From an uncultured Prevotella sp. (GTDB lineage: Bacteria; Bacteroidota; Bacteroidia; Bacteroidales; Bacteroidaceae): 45,896 nucleotides of DNA. Location: positions 1-45,896 of the forward strand of contig CALUGU010000009.1 of the NCBI GenBank assembly GCA_944320255.1, given 5' to 3'. The notes beneath the pieces are model-generated. The model was not told where the DNA came from, did not search any database, and was given only the letters and a program-made list of their open reading frames with translations. Shown here one piece after another: positions 25,417 to 34,050 of the stretch (its first letter is position 1; each line of letters begins with the position of its first letter). Both the position numbers and the translations under genes were made by a program.

Positions 25417-26040
25417 TTACAAATTACAAAAGTCATTGACTACCTTGTCGCAATACGGCCTAATGGCCTCGGCGTCATTGGTCGTCGCCAGCCCTATGAC
25501 AGTCATCCCTGCCGCACGCCCGGCACGCAGGCCGTTGAAGCTGTCCTCGAACACAACGCACTCGGCCGGCTCAAGCCCGAAGCGCGCCGCCCCTTTCAGG
25601 TAACAGTCAGGGTCTGGCTTGCTACGATCGAAATCCTCCGCCGTCAGTATGGCGTCGAAGAGCTGCCTGAATTCGCCGCGGGCGGCATACACGGCCTCCA
25701 TCTTCGCCTTGTTCGAGCTTGTCACTACAGCCGTCTTCACGCCGCCGAGGCGCAGTTTTGATATAAATTCGGGAAATCCTGGCACGTACTCGAATTTCAT
25801 GCCGCGCTCAAACTCGTTGAGCCTTGCCACAATCTCCGCCTGCTCGGCTTCCATTCCGGCGAAATACTTGTCGAAAATCTGCACCAGCGTCTGGCCTTTT
25901 ATCGTATCCTCAAGCCCCGGCTTGTCAGGGTGGTAAAGCCTGCACTGCCCGCCCCAGAACACCGAATACTGGCTCTCCGTGTCGAAAACGACCCCGTCTA
26001 AATCGAACAAGGCCGCGCGTATATTTTCTCCTATCAACAT
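25417..26040 (-). CDS. HAD-superfamily phosphatase/phosphoglucomutase-like protein
   Basis: HAD hydrolase subfamily IA of 207 residues. The start MLIGENIRAALFDLDG was chosen because the -7 box at 26076-26083 lies inside the longer frame. Motif I is ALFDLDGVVFDTES (nucleophile Asp, followed by the Asp typical of phosphatases and beta-phosphoglucomutases), motif II is VVTSSN, and motifs III/IV lie in SKPDPDCYLKGA and VFEDSFNGLRAG. The helical cap lies between motifs I and II. The substrate is unknown; sugar phosphates are usual. It is the gene upstream of panB on the same strand, 145 bp away. Confidence 0.85.
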   Translation of the reverse strand: MLIGENIRAALFDLDGVVFDTESQYSVFWGGQCRLYHPDKPGLEDTIKGQTLVQIFDKYFAGMEAEQAEIVARLNEFERGMKFEYVPGFPEFISKLRLGGVKTAVVTSSNKAKMEAVYAARGEFRQLFDAILTAEDFDRSKPDPDCYLKGAARFGLEPAECVVFEDSFNGLRAGRAAGMTVIGLATTNDAEAIRPYCDKVVNDFCNL

Positions 26041-26075
26041 ATTCAAAATCGTCAACTGTGCCACAAACGGCGCTG

Positions 26076-26083
26076 CAAAATTA
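26076..26083 (-). promoter_or_regulatory. -7 box of the HAD gene
   Basis: TAATTTTG on the minus strand, with TTGC 20 bp upstream at -33. The leader would be about 30 nt. Confidence 0.5.
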
Positions 26084-26191
26084 ATCATTTTGCACAACAT
26101 AACGCAACTTGCCGTGACTTTTCCGCCATTTGGCTGTTGTTTTCAGCCCTTGCGGCTGCGACCGTTTGCAGCAACAGTGACATCAGCCCTA

Positions 26192-26292
26192 CGGTTTGCG
26201 GTCAAACGCATTCCAATTCACGGTCTTTTGCACGACGATTTACGGTCTTTTGCACCGCAAAAAGCCGTAAGTTGTAAGCCATTGAATATCAA
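26192..26292. repeat. 22-bp periodic repeat cluster B
   Basis: Units start at 26192, 26214, 26236 and 26258, exactly 22 bp apart; two of them share TTTACGGTCTTTTGCAC or TTCACGGTCTTTTGCAC. The cluster ends in TTGAATATCAA (26282-26292), matching the head of clusters A and D in the opposite orientation. It lies in the 521-bp gap between two divergent genes (26041-26561), which also holds the promoter duplication at 26383-26538. Confidence 0.75.
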
Positions 26293-26382
26293 TGTGTTAT
26301 GCGCTTGATGTAAATCAATCGTCAAAGCCGTCTGAAAACTGTTCCGCAGCGACGGTTGCAAACAAAAAAACTGACGGCATAA

Positions 26383-26538
26383 GGAAAATAAAAATAAAAG
26401 CTCGTTGCCTCACTTTTATTTTGTATTTCGCTCGGTTTGCACTATCTTTAGATAACATAGGCTGCACCTCGGAAATAAAAATAAAAGCTCGTTGCACTCA
26501 CTTTTATTTTGTATTTCGCTCGGTTTGCACTATCTTTG
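26383..26538 (+). repeat. Tandem duplication of a 67-bp promoter cassette
   Basis: Copies at 26383-26449 and 26471-26537 are nearly identical (88-bp period). Each contains AAAATAAAAG / CTTTTATTTT arms around GCTCGTTGC and then a promoter TTTG-N19-TATCTTT. The second copy ends in G (TATCTTTG), a perfect -7 box; the first ends in A. Confidence 0.85.
26508..26538 (+). promoter_or_regulatory. Promoter of the RsiV-like lipoprotein gene
   Basis: TTTG (26508-26511), 19 bp and TATCTTTG (26531-26538) match exactly. The leader would be about 17 nt. Confidence 0.75.
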
Positions 26539-26561
26539 CAGACGAACAAATATAATATGAT

Positions 26562-27377
26562 ATGAGAAAATCAATTATCTCCACGCTCGCCGTATGCGCG
26601 ACGATGATGATTGCCGCGTCATGCGGCGGCAACTCCGGCAAGGGAGGCGACGGTAAGGACAGCCTCAGCTTCGACAGCCTGAAAGTAGACTCAACCCTCT
26701 CGCTGACTGAAGACACCGCAGGGCCAAGGTGTCACGTAAGCCTCTGCCTCACTTACGCCGAAGGCAAGAACGCCGACGTGATTAACGACTCGATAATACG
26801 TTCGGGCATACTCAGCCCCGATTATTTCTCGCTTACCGGCCAGAAGCTGTCCCCTAAGGAGGCCGCCGACTCTTTCGTTACGAGGTATCTCGCCGAATAC
26901 AAGAAGGAATACGGCGAAATATACAAGGCCACGGGAAGCAACGGCGCGTCGTTCAACTGTGAGTATATCGTAAAAACGCACGTCATCGACGACAACGAAA
27001 AGTATTACACTTACATTGCCGACGTGTATATGTACGGCGGCGGAGCGCACGGCAATTCTATCGTAATAGCGCGTAACATCGACGCCGCCACGGGCAAGAT
27101 TGTCTCGCTGAAAGACATCCTCGTGCCCGGATACGAGCAGGGGCTTAACGACCTCATCGTGAAGACGCTCTGCGAGAAGTATGAAGTGGCCGACCTGAAG
27201 GGCCTGAACGAGAAAACCATCTTCTCAGGCATCGACGTTTACGCGCCGGACAACTTCATAATAGAAAAAGACGGCATAACGTTCATCTACTCGCCCGACG
27301 AGATTGCAAGCCACGCCGAGGGCGAAATCAGGGCTACAATAAGCAACGACGAGCTGAAAGACCTGCTGAAAAAGTGA
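26562..27377 (+). CDS. DUF3298/RsiV-like lipoprotein
   Basis: Exported lipoprotein of 271 residues with the lipobox IAASC (Cys21), followed by a Gly/Asp/Ser-rich linker. The body fits the DUF4163 plus DUF3298 arrangement found in RsiV-like proteins: an N-terminal part with CEYIVKTHVIDDNEKYYTY, and the characteristic YMYGGGAHGNSIVIARNID followed by TGKIVSLKDILVPG. RsiV itself is a lysozyme-sensing anti-sigma factor in Bacillus, but no sigma factor gene is adjacent and the protein lacks a transmembrane segment. A lysozyme-binding or inhibitor-like role is possible and unproven. Confidence 0.82.
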   Translation: MRKSIISTLAVCATMMIAASCGGNSGKGGDGKDSLSFDSLKVDSTLSLTEDTAGPRCHVSLCLTYAEGKNADVINDSIIRSGILSPDYFSLTGQKLSPKEAADSFVTRYLAEYKKEYGEIYKATGSNGASFNCEYIVKTHVIDDNEKYYTYIADVYMYGGGAHGNSIVIARNIDAATGKIVSLKDILVPGYEQGLNDLIVKTLCEKYEVADLKGLNEKTIFSGIDVYAPDNFIIEKDGITFIYSPDEIASHAEGEIRATISNDELKDLLKK

Positions 27378-27394
27378 CATGACGCACAATCAGT

Positions 27395-27457
27395 AATCCA
27401 CAATCCGTAATTCATGATTTGAAAGCTGACCAATTTATGAATTACGGATTGTGGATT
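27395..27457. repeat. 21-bp perfect inverted repeat before rsmG
   Basis: AATCCACAATCCGTAATTCAT (27395-27415) has one more base than is usual for a terminator arm and its exact complement is at 27437-27457, with a 21-base loop. Further ATTGTGGATTATGAATT words follow up to the rsmG start. No T run is present. Confidence 0.8.
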
Positions 27458-27485
27458 ATGATATTGTGGATTATGAATTAACGCA

Positions 27486-28106
27486 ATGGACATAATATCA
27501 AAATATTTCCCCGAACTGTCTGAGGAACAGCGCAAGATGTTCGCCGCGCTTGACGGTCTTTACCGCGACTGGAACAGCAAAATCAACGTAATATCGAGAA
27601 AGGACATCGACAACCTTTACGAGCACCACGTGCTGCACTCGCTCGCGATAGCCAAGACCGTGAAGTTCAGGCCTGGCACACGCGTGCTCGACCTCGGCAC
27701 GGGTGGCGGCTTTCCAGGCATCCCGCTTGCCATACTGTTCCCTGAAACGCACTTCAAGCTCATCGACGGCACCGGCAAGAAAATACTCGTGGTGAAAGAA
27801 GTGGCCAAGGCCATCGGCCTTTCCAACTGTGAAGCCGAGCACATGAGGGGAGAGAACGAGGACGGGAAGTTTGACTTCGTAGTGAGCCGGGCCGTCATGC
27901 CCCTGCCCGACCTTGCCAAACTCGTAAAAAAGAACATCGGGAAGACGCAACGCAACGCCCTGCCCAACGGGCTGATTTGCCTCAAGGGCGGGAACATAAG
28001 CGAGGAAATAAAGCCGTTCAAGCACGTAGTTGACGTCACTGACCTCGGCACGATGTTCGATGAAGAATGGTTCAAGCAGAAATATATCATTTACCTGCCG
28101 TTGTAA
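27486..28106 (+). CDS. rsmG: 16S rRNA guanine-527 N7-methyltransferase
   Basis: SAM-dependent methyltransferase of 206 residues that modifies G527 of 16S rRNA. The SAM-binding motif is TRVLDLGTGGGFPGIPLAI (about 71-89), preceded by NVISRKDIDNLYEHHVLHS, and VVSRAVMPLPDL corresponds to the conserved SRA motif. The length is usual for the family. The upstream gap holds a long hairpin and the downstream gap (28107-28297) a word-repeat region. Confidence 0.95.
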   Translation: MDIISKYFPELSEEQRKMFAALDGLYRDWNSKINVISRKDIDNLYEHHVLHSLAIAKTVKFRPGTRVLDLGTGGGFPGIPLAILFPETHFKLIDGTGKKILVVKEVAKAIGLSNCEAEHMRGENEDGKFDFVVSRAVMPLPDLAKLVKKNIGKTQRNALPNGLICLKGGNISEEIKPFKHVVDVTDLGTMFDEEWFKQKYIIYLPL

Positions 28107-28110
28107 TCAT

Positions 28111-28289
28111 TTAGCAGACGAGTAACAAGCAGACCAGCAGACCAGTTTTCAGCGACAAACTGACGAGTTACGAGAGACAAGCGGATTTGCCTTGTCACTT
28201 GTCTGCTCGTCACTCGTCTGCTAAAAGGCTTGCCTGTTAAAAGAAAAGGCTTGCCTGCTTGTAACTTGTTTGCTTGTCTGCTAAAAAAT
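28111..28289. repeat. CTTGTCTGCTCGT word-repeat region
   Basis: TTTAGCAGACGAGT (28111-28124) and its exact complement (28213-28226) frame a region full of the words ACAAGCAGACC, CTTGTCACTTGTCTGCTCGT and CTTGCCTGCTTGTAACTTG. Similar words appear at 17877-17913, 22249-22281, 33131-33168 and inside the receptor gene at 41180-41214. Confidence 0.7.
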
Positions 28290-28297
28290 AAATCGAT

Positions 28298-28963
28298 ATG
28301 CTCAACATACAAAGATTTGTCTGTAATATGTTCCAGGAGAACTGCTACGTAGTCAGCGACGACACCGGCGAATGTGTCATCATTGACTGCGGTGCGTTCT
28401 TCCCCGAAGAAAAAACAGCCATCGCAAACTACGTAAACGACAACAAGCTGAAGCCAGTGAGGCTGCTTTGCACCCACGGACACGTTGACCACAACTTCGG
28501 CGACAAGTTCGTTTACGACAAGTTCGGGCTACTCCCCGAATACAACAACGCCGACACCCCGCTTATGGAAAGCCTCGGCAGCCAGGCCAAGGCGTTCGTC
28601 GGCATCGACTGCGCAGAAACCGTTCCTGCCGCGGGCAGGCACATTGAAGACGGTGAAGACATAACGTTCGGCAACCACAAGCTAAACGTCATCAACACGC
28701 CGGGCCACTCGCCTGGGTCGGTGTTCTTTTATTGCGAAGAAGAAGGCGTGGCCTTTTCAGGCGACACTTTGTTCTGCATGAGCGTAGGGCGCACCGACCT
28801 TGAGCTTGGCAATTACGGCTCTCTCTTGGACAGCTTGCGGCTGATCGCCGGCAAACTGCCCGGCGACACCGTGATTATGCCTGGGCATGGCGGACGCACT
28901 ACGATGAGAGACGAACTGGCGCACAACCCTTACTTGATTAACGCCGGGAACTGCAATGACTGA
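28298..28963 (+). CDS. MBL-fold metallo-hydrolase (glyoxalase II-like)
   Basis: Zinc hydrolase of 221 residues with the metallo-beta-lactamase fold. The metal motif CTHGHVDHN (about 56-64), a second His in [12 protein letters not shown], the bridging Asp in [13 protein letters not shown] and the last His in [10 protein letters not shown] are all in place. It resembles the GloB-like hydrolases with unassigned thioester or persulfide substrates found in most bacteria, without the C-terminal substrate domain of true glyoxalase II. It overlaps ruvC by 8 bp, so the two are translationally coupled. Confidence 0.9.
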   Translation: MLNIQRFVCNMFQENCYVVSDDTGECVIIDCGAFFPEEKTAIANYVNDNKLKPVRLLCTHGHVDHNFGDKFVYDKFGLLPEYNNADTPLMESLGSQAKAFVGIDCAETVPAAGRHIEDGEDITFGNHKLNVINTPGHSPGSVFFYCEEEGVAFSGDTLFCMSVGRTDLELGNYGSLLDSLRLIAGKLPGDTVIMPGHGGRTTMRDELAHNPYLINAGNCND

Positions 28964-29522
28964 AAAGATAATAATGGGCATCGACCCAGGCACGAACGTC
29001 ATGGGCTACGGACTGCTGAAAGTGCGCGGCAACAAGGCGGCGATGATGGCGATGGGGGTGATTGACATGCGCAAGATACACGACCCTTACCTGCGTTTAG
29101 GAAGGATTTTCGAGCGGGTGACAAGCCTCATTGACGAGTTCCTGCCTGACGAAATGGCCATTGAAGCGCCGTTTTTCGGCAAGAACATACAGTCGATGCT
29201 TAAGCTCGGACGCGCCCAAGGCGTGGCGATTGCGGCCGCAATCCACCACGACATACCGATACACGAATACGCTCCGATGAAAATCAAGGTGGCTATCACC
29301 GGCCAGGGAGCAGCCTCGAAAGAGCAAGTGGCCGGCATGCTGAAACGCTTGCTCAACATCAAGGACGAAGACATGACTCCGTTTATGGACGCCACCGACG
29401 CACTTGCCGCCGCATATTGCCATTTTATGCAAGACGGAACGCCCGTCACCGACAGGAAATACGGCAGCTGGAAAGACTTTGCCATAAAGAACAAAGACAG
29501 GGTGAAGTGCAACGGAATATGA
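28956..29522 (+). CDS. ruvC: Crossover junction endodeoxyribonuclease RuvC
   Basis: Resolves Holliday junctions in recombinational repair with RuvAB. The 188 residues contain the acidic catalytic residues in [16 protein letters not shown] (first Asp), [22 protein letters not shown] (Glu) and the C-terminal [12 protein letters not shown] (Asp pair). The length is slightly above the usual 170-175 because of the C-terminal tail. The start overlaps the end of the hydrolase gene. Confidence 0.96.
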   Translation: MTEKIIMGIDPGTNVMGYGLLKVRGNKAAMMAMGVIDMRKIHDPYLRLGRIFERVTSLIDEFLPDEMAIEAPFFGKNIQSMLKLGRAQGVAIAAAIHHDIPIHEYAPMKIKVAITGQGAASKEQVAGMLKRLLNIKDEDMTPFMDATDALAAAYCHFMQDGTPVTDRKYGSWKDFAIKNKDRVKCNGI

Positions 29523-29622
29523 CGAACGCCGCAGCCACCGCGCGCATACAGCCGTGGAATGAGCCGCGCCGACCCGCCATTCCGCGCTGAAACACAACGC
29601 CCGACAAAACAAACCGCAAGCC

Positions 29623-29793
29623 ATGAACTATCAGGAAACCATCCAGACGGCCATCGTTATCATTATAATTGCGTGCGCGGCGGCATACGCTTCATGGCGC
29701 GCGTACAAAGCATTGACGGCTAAAGGGGACGCCTGCGACGGTTGCCCGCTGAAAGACGCTTGCAAAAAAGAGAAGCGGAAAAGCACGAAATAA
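29623..29793 (+). CDS. Small Cys-rich membrane protein (FeoB-associated type)
   Basis: A 56-residue product starting MNYQETIQTAIVIIIIACA. It has one N-terminal transmembrane helix (about 8-24), then a short cytoplasmic tail with CDGCPLKDACKK, a CxxCxxxxxC cluster that could bind iron or zinc. This is the layout of the FeoB-associated Cys-rich membrane proteins that usually accompany ferrous iron transporters. No feoAB is near, so the assignment rests on layout alone. It starts 100 bp after ruvC and is convergent with the helicase gene, 6 bp away. Confidence 0.7.
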   Translation: MNYQETIQTAIVIIIIACAAAYASWRAYKALTAKGDACDGCPLKDACKKEKRKSTK

Positions 29794-29799
29794 CGCCCG

Positions 29800-32157
29800 T
29801 CAGCCTATCACCTTGAACCTTGCAAACTTGACAAGGAGTTGCTTTACGCCTGCGTTTGTGAACTGAACGGTGGCCTTCAGGTTCTCACCAGTTCCCTCAA
29901 GCCTCACCACCTTGCCTACTCCGAAACGCTCATGCTCAATCACACAGTCCTCACGCAGCCCGTCGATATTGGACTGTTGGCCCGCCGCCGACGCCCCGCC
30001 ACGGCTCCTCGCCGCAGAAACAGCCATCATCCGCTTAAATCCCGGCGAGAAAGTGTCTGTTATCCTGGCATCGTCACTATGGCCAACCTCCCTGACTTTC
30101 GGCTCGGCCTTGAACTGCGAGGCCACCGGGCGGCTGTTTTGCCAACGGTCATACTTATGAGATGAAGTGAAATAACCATTACTTTCAGATAAAAACATCC
30201 CTACATTCTCATCCATACTTAGCAGTTCTGGTTTTATATCACGCAAAAATCGACTTGGTTTTTCCATATTTGTGTCCCCATAAAGGGTACGGATTTTTGC
30301 AAATGTCAAGAAACACTGACATTCAGCACGCGTTATTGCAACATAAAAAAGACGGCGTTCCTCCTCTATTTCAATAGAGTTTCCTATTGCTCTTTTTACA
30401 GGAAACACATTTTCTTCAAGTCCTACGACAAACACTATTGGGAATTCAAGCCCTTTGGCATTGTGTACAGTCATTAAAGATACACCATCACCATCTATAG
30501 CATCTTTGTCTATACTTGATAAAAGTGATTTTTCACGTAAAAAATCTTCTAATCGTTTATTTTCAACATTTTCATCATTTATAAAATCATTAATTTCAGC
30601 AAAAAAATCTTCTATGTGTTGCCTCCTTAACCGCCCCTCTGGAGTTTCATCAGAAGATATTTCATTTTCCAATCCACTTAGTGCATATATTTCACGACCC
30701 AACGTATCTACATCTTCTAAATCTTTTTTTTGTATAAATGTATTTATAAGCTGTTTAAAGACCTCTATCTTTTCAAATGTAGCCTTAGTTATGGACAATC
30801 CAAACTTTTCAGGTTCATTAATTATAGTCCACGGGCTAACATTGAAAACAGATGCAAGACCAACAATTTTTGAAATTGTAACATCTCCAATACCTCTTTT
30901 GGGACAATTTATTATTCTTTTAAAAGATTCCTCATCATCAGGATTTACTACTAAGCGGAAATAAGATATAACATCTTTTATTTCTTTACGTTGATAAAAA
31001 CCTAACCCGCCATAAACTTTATATGGAATGCCCCATTTTGTCATTGCCAGTTCAAAGTTCGCACTCAATGAAGAAACTCGATAAAAGACGGCAATATCAC
31101 TATAATTATATTTATCTTTGCGTATCAAGCGCATTATTTCACGACAAACTATTTCGGCCTCCTGCTTTCCATCATCTGCAATTTTTAACAAAAGTTTTTT
31201 ACCTTCATCTTGCAAACTATATAATTCTTTTTTTATTTGATTCTCATTTTGACTTATTAAACTATTTGAAGCTTTTACAATACGTTGTGTGCTACGATAA
31301 TTCCGCTCAAGTTTAAATATACGCGTACCTGAAAAAGACTTATCAAAGTTAAGTATATTTTCAATATTTGCTCCACGAAAAGAATAAATACTTTGTGCAT
31401 CATCTCCCACCGCACAAACATATAAATTGTCTTTCGATAATTGCAATATTATCTCTTGTTGAACATTATTCGTATCTTGATACTCATCGATAAGAATAAA
31501 CTTAAACTTCCTTTCATACTTTAAACGAATATCCTCATAATTCTTAAATAGTAAAAATGTATTTATAAGTATGTCATCAAAATCCATTGCGTTTGATTTC
31601 TTACATCTTTCACAATAAATAGCATATACTTTAAAAAAATCAGGTATTTTCCATTTTTCATCATCCTCCAAACATTCTTTGTTCAAAGCATAATCTTGTG
31701 GAAGTATTAGTTCATTCTTTTTTAGACTTATACGTGAATGCACTAATGCCGGCTTATATATTTTACTATCAAGTCCAAGTTCTTTTATAATGGTCTTCAA
31801 CAAACTTTGAGAATCGTTTTCGTCATATATTGTATAATTAGATTCATACCCCAACAGCTGCGCCTCAACCCTCAAGATGCGAGAGAACACGCTGTGGAAC
31901 GTGCCCATGTTGAGCCTGCGCGCCATGTCTGCGCCGACAAGCGCGCCGATGCGCTGCTTCATCTCGTTGGCCGCCTTGTTGGTGAACGTAAGGGCGAGGA
32001 TGTTCCACGGCTTCATACCGCGGCTCAACAAGTAAGCTATCTTGTACGTAAGCACGCGGGTCTTGCCCGACCCCGCCCCGGCGATAACCAGCGACGGGCC
32101 GTCACAATACTCCACTGCCGCGCGCTGGCTTTCATTCAAATCATCAAGAAAATCCAC
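29800..32157 (-). CDS. UvrD/PcrA-type 3'-5' DNA helicase
   Basis: Superfamily 1A helicase of 785 residues for repair and replication restart. Walker A is AGAGSGKT (residues 26-33), the DExx box is ILIDEYQDTNN, motif IV/V regions include YRSTQRIV and MTVHNAKGLEFPIVFVVGLE, and motif VI is RRLFYVAITRA. A C-terminal domain with a PcrA/UvrD-type ending (HERFGVGKVVRLEG) is present. The base composition is strongly mosaic: codons about 1-100 and about 670-785 are GC-rich like the neighbours, while the central part is AT-rich. The reading frame and motifs are intact throughout. It converges with the small Cys-rich gene. Confidence 0.93.
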   Translation of the reverse strand: MDFLDDLNESQRAAVEYCDGPSLVIAGAGSGKTRVLTYKIAYLLSRGMKPWNILALTFTNKAANEMKQRIGALVGADMARRLNMGTFHSVFSRILRVEAQLLGYESNYTIYDENDSQSLLKTIIKELGLDSKIYKPALVHSRISLKKNELILPQDYALNKECLEDDEKWKIPDFFKVYAIYCERCKKSNAMDFDDILINTFLLFKNYEDIRLKYERKFKFILIDEYQDTNNVQQEIILQLSKDNLYVCAVGDDAQSIYSFRGANIENILNFDKSFSGTRIFKLERNYRSTQRIVKASNSLISQNENQIKKELYSLQDEGKKLLLKIADDGKQEAEIVCREIMRLIRKDKYNYSDIAVFYRVSSLSANFELAMTKWGIPYKVYGGLGFYQRKEIKDVISYFRLVVNPDDEESFKRIINCPKRGIGDVTISKIVGLASVFNVSPWTIINEPEKFGLSITKATFEKIEVFKQLINTFIQKKDLEDVDTLGREIYALSGLENEISSDETPEGRLRRQHIEDFFAEINDFINDENVENKRLEDFLREKSLLSSIDKDAIDGDGVSLMTVHNAKGLEFPIVFVVGLEENVFPVKRAIGNSIEIEEERRLFYVAITRAECQCFLTFAKIRTLYGDTNMEKPSRFLRDIKPELLSMDENVGMFLSESNGYFTSSHKYDRWQNSRPVASQFKAEPKVREVGHSDDARITDTFSPGFKRMMAVSAARSRGGASAAGQQSNIDGLREDCVIEHERFGVGKVVRLEGTGENLKATVQFTNAGVKQLLVKFARFKVIG

Positions 32158-32340
32158 CTTAGTAATTTAAGAATTAATAATTATGAATTAAGAGAAAATG
32201 CCGTATAAGGCAATAAACCGGGAGCTAAGACTTGGGTTCAAGCCAATTTAAAAACAAGAATTGAAAGCTAAGAATTAACAGCCAAGCATTCATCGACAAA
32301 ACATGTTTTATTGATTTTCAATCCTTAATCCTTAACTTTC

Positions 32341-33069
32341 TCACTTCCTGTACACTCCTCCCGCTGACGTCTTTGGGTCGTAATCCTCGCCTTCTTTCGG
32401 GAACGAGGGGATGAACTTCATCTGCGCCTCTATCTGCCGCTTGCGTTTCTGCATGTACGCACTGGGATTTTTAGAGCTGAACTTCAACGGGTTAGGCAAC
32501 GTGGCGGCAATAAGGGCGCACTCGTCACGGAACAAGTCGGCGGCGTCTTTCCCGAAATTGTCGCGCGCCACGGCTGCCACGCCGTATATTCCAGGCCCCA
32601 TCTCTATCGAGTTGAGATACACTTCCATTATGCGGTGCTTGCTCCACATCAATTCTATCAGCACCGTGAAATAGGCCTCAAGCCCCTTGCGCACCCACGA
32701 ACGCCCCGGCCACAGAAACACGTTCTTGGCCGTCTGCTGAGATATTGTGCTGCCGCCGCGCACCTTGCCGCCTTTCATATTGCTAAGCGCGGCCTTCTCT
32801 ATGGCCTCGTAGTCAAACCCGTGGTGGAGCAGAAAACGCTGGTCTTCACTGGCCATGACGGCCACCGGGATGTGGCGTGACATCTTTTCGAGCGGCACCC
32901 ACTTGTGGTGCAGCTTGACGTCTTCGCCGTCGGCCATCTGCTGGGCGCAGCGGATGAACATAAGTGGCGTGAAATAGACCGGGATGAACCGCAACGCCAC
33001 AACAGCAAGAATGGTGGAGCCGAAAAAGGCTACCACCACCCAACGCAATATTTTGCCGAATATTCGCAT
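32341..33069 (-). CDS. mtgA: Monofunctional biosynthetic peptidoglycan transglycosylase
   Basis: Polymerises lipid II into glycan strands at the inner membrane. The 242-residue GT51 protein has one N-terminal membrane anchor (about 8-30) and no transpeptidase domain. The catalytic Glu lies in ASEDQRFLLHHGFDYEAI, and RGGSTISQQTAKNVFLW and MEVYLNSIEMGPGIYGV are the conserved GT51 motifs. The length is that of MtgA. It lies 108 bp downstream of the OmpA-type gene on the same strand. The 183-bp stretch between it and the helicase shows only AT-rich AAGAATTAA words. Confidence 0.95.
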   Translation of the reverse strand: MRIFGKILRWVVVAFFGSTILAVVALRFIPVYFTPLMFIRCAQQMADGEDVKLHHKWVPLEKMSRHIPVAVMASEDQRFLLHHGFDYEAIEKAALSNMKGGKVRGGSTISQQTAKNVFLWPGRSWVRKGLEAYFTVLIELMWSKHRIMEVYLNSIEMGPGIYGVAAVARDNFGKDAADLFRDECALIAATLPNPLKFSSKNPSAYMQKRKRQIEAQMKFIPSFPKEGEDYDPKTSAGGVYRK

Positions 33070-33177
33070 CTTTTAGCTATTCAGGGATGGGCTGACAGAG
33101 AGGCTGGCGACAAGGCGAACCTGTCCGCCCGCCTGCCGCCAACCAGCTTGCCTGCTTTGTTTACTTGTCAGAATGCC

Positions 33178-33888
33178 TCACTGCAAAGTGCCGTTGTTAG
33201 CAGCGTCGATCATCTCCTGGCTTGCATAGAGGTACACTTCCACGCGGCGGTTCTGCTCGCGGCCGGCCTCAGTGCTATTGTCGGCTACGGGATTAGACTC
33301 TCCGAGACCTTCCACAGTTTCAATTTGGCCTGACGCCGCACCACACGCCATCAGATAGGTGGCAACGCTCTGCGCGCGCTCCTGCGACAGGTTGAGGTTC
33401 TTCTGCACGCTTTGCTCCGCCGTAGAGTTCTTCCAACCTTGGTTGTCAGTGTATCCGTAGACGTTGACATCCACACTGGCGTTCTTCTTCAGCACGTTGT
33501 TGGCAAACTTGCTCAACGACGACTTGGCCGAAGAACTGAGGCTTGAGCTGCCCGTCGCGAACAGTATGCCTGAGTCGAACGTCACCTTGACAGCCTTCAG
33601 TCCGTTAGCGTCCGTGACTTCCTCCACCGTGGCCGTCTCGGCGAGCTGCGCCTCGGTCTCGGCCTTCACCTTGTCCATGTGCTTGCCGATAAGTGCTCCA
33701 GTGCCGGCTCCCACGGCCGCTCCCACGGCTGCGCCAACCGCCGCATTACCTGCAAAATGGCCTACCAACGCTCCAAGGGCCGCGCCGCCGCCGGTGCCAA
33801 TCAACGCGCCGGTGCCCATCTTTGTCTTACAGCCTGCGACTACGAAAACCGCACACAGGGCGATAACTATGACTTTTAAATTCTTCAT
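33178..33888 (-). CDS. OmpA-family lipoprotein with glycine zipper
   Basis: Outer-membrane lipoprotein of 236 residues that anchors the envelope to peptidoglycan. The start MKNLKVIVIALCAVFVVAGC is set by the promoter at 33918-33948, which excludes the 54-codon longer frame; the lipobox is VAGC (Cys20). A Gly/Ala-rich zipper segment (about 26-68, GALIGTGGGAALGALVG) can insert in the membrane. It is followed by an OmpA C-terminal domain with YGYTDNQG, LSQERAQSVATYL and the peptidoglycan-binding GREQNRRVEVYL. This arrangement matches YiaD-like proteins. Confidence 0.92.
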   Translation of the reverse strand: MKNLKVIVIALCAVFVVAGCKTKMGTGALIGTGGGAALGALVGHFAGNAAVGAAVGAAVGAGTGALIGKHMDKVKAETEAQLAETATVEEVTDANGLKAVKVTFDSGILFATGSSSLSSSAKSSLSKFANNVLKKNASVDVNVYGYTDNQGWKNSTAEQSVQKNLNLSQERAQSVATYLMACGAASGQIETVEGLGESNPVADNSTEAGREQNRRVEVYLYASQEMIDAANNGTLQ

Positions 33889-33917
33889 ATACTTATGCTT
33901 TAAGTTAAACTCATCTA

Positions 33918-33948
33918 CAAAAATACAACTTTTCGGCAACATTACAAA
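33918..33948 (-). promoter_or_regulatory. Promoter of the OmpA-type lipoprotein gene
   Basis: TTTG (33945-33948), 19 bp and TATTTTTG (33918-33925) on the minus strand are an exact consensus match. The leader would be about 23 nt. Confidence 0.75.
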
Positions 33949-34050
33949 TACGGTTAAATATGTTTTTACATAAAAAATATTATAAAACGGCATTATATAA
34001 CCATTTTTACGAACTAAAGGACAGCTGTCGCCACGCAGGACGACGCCCAC

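Noticed and set aside
33178-34050. Longer OmpA-family protein with 54 extra N-terminal residues
   Set aside because: The extension overlaps an exact promoter (33918-33948), and the ATG at 33888 gives a perfect lipoprotein signal.
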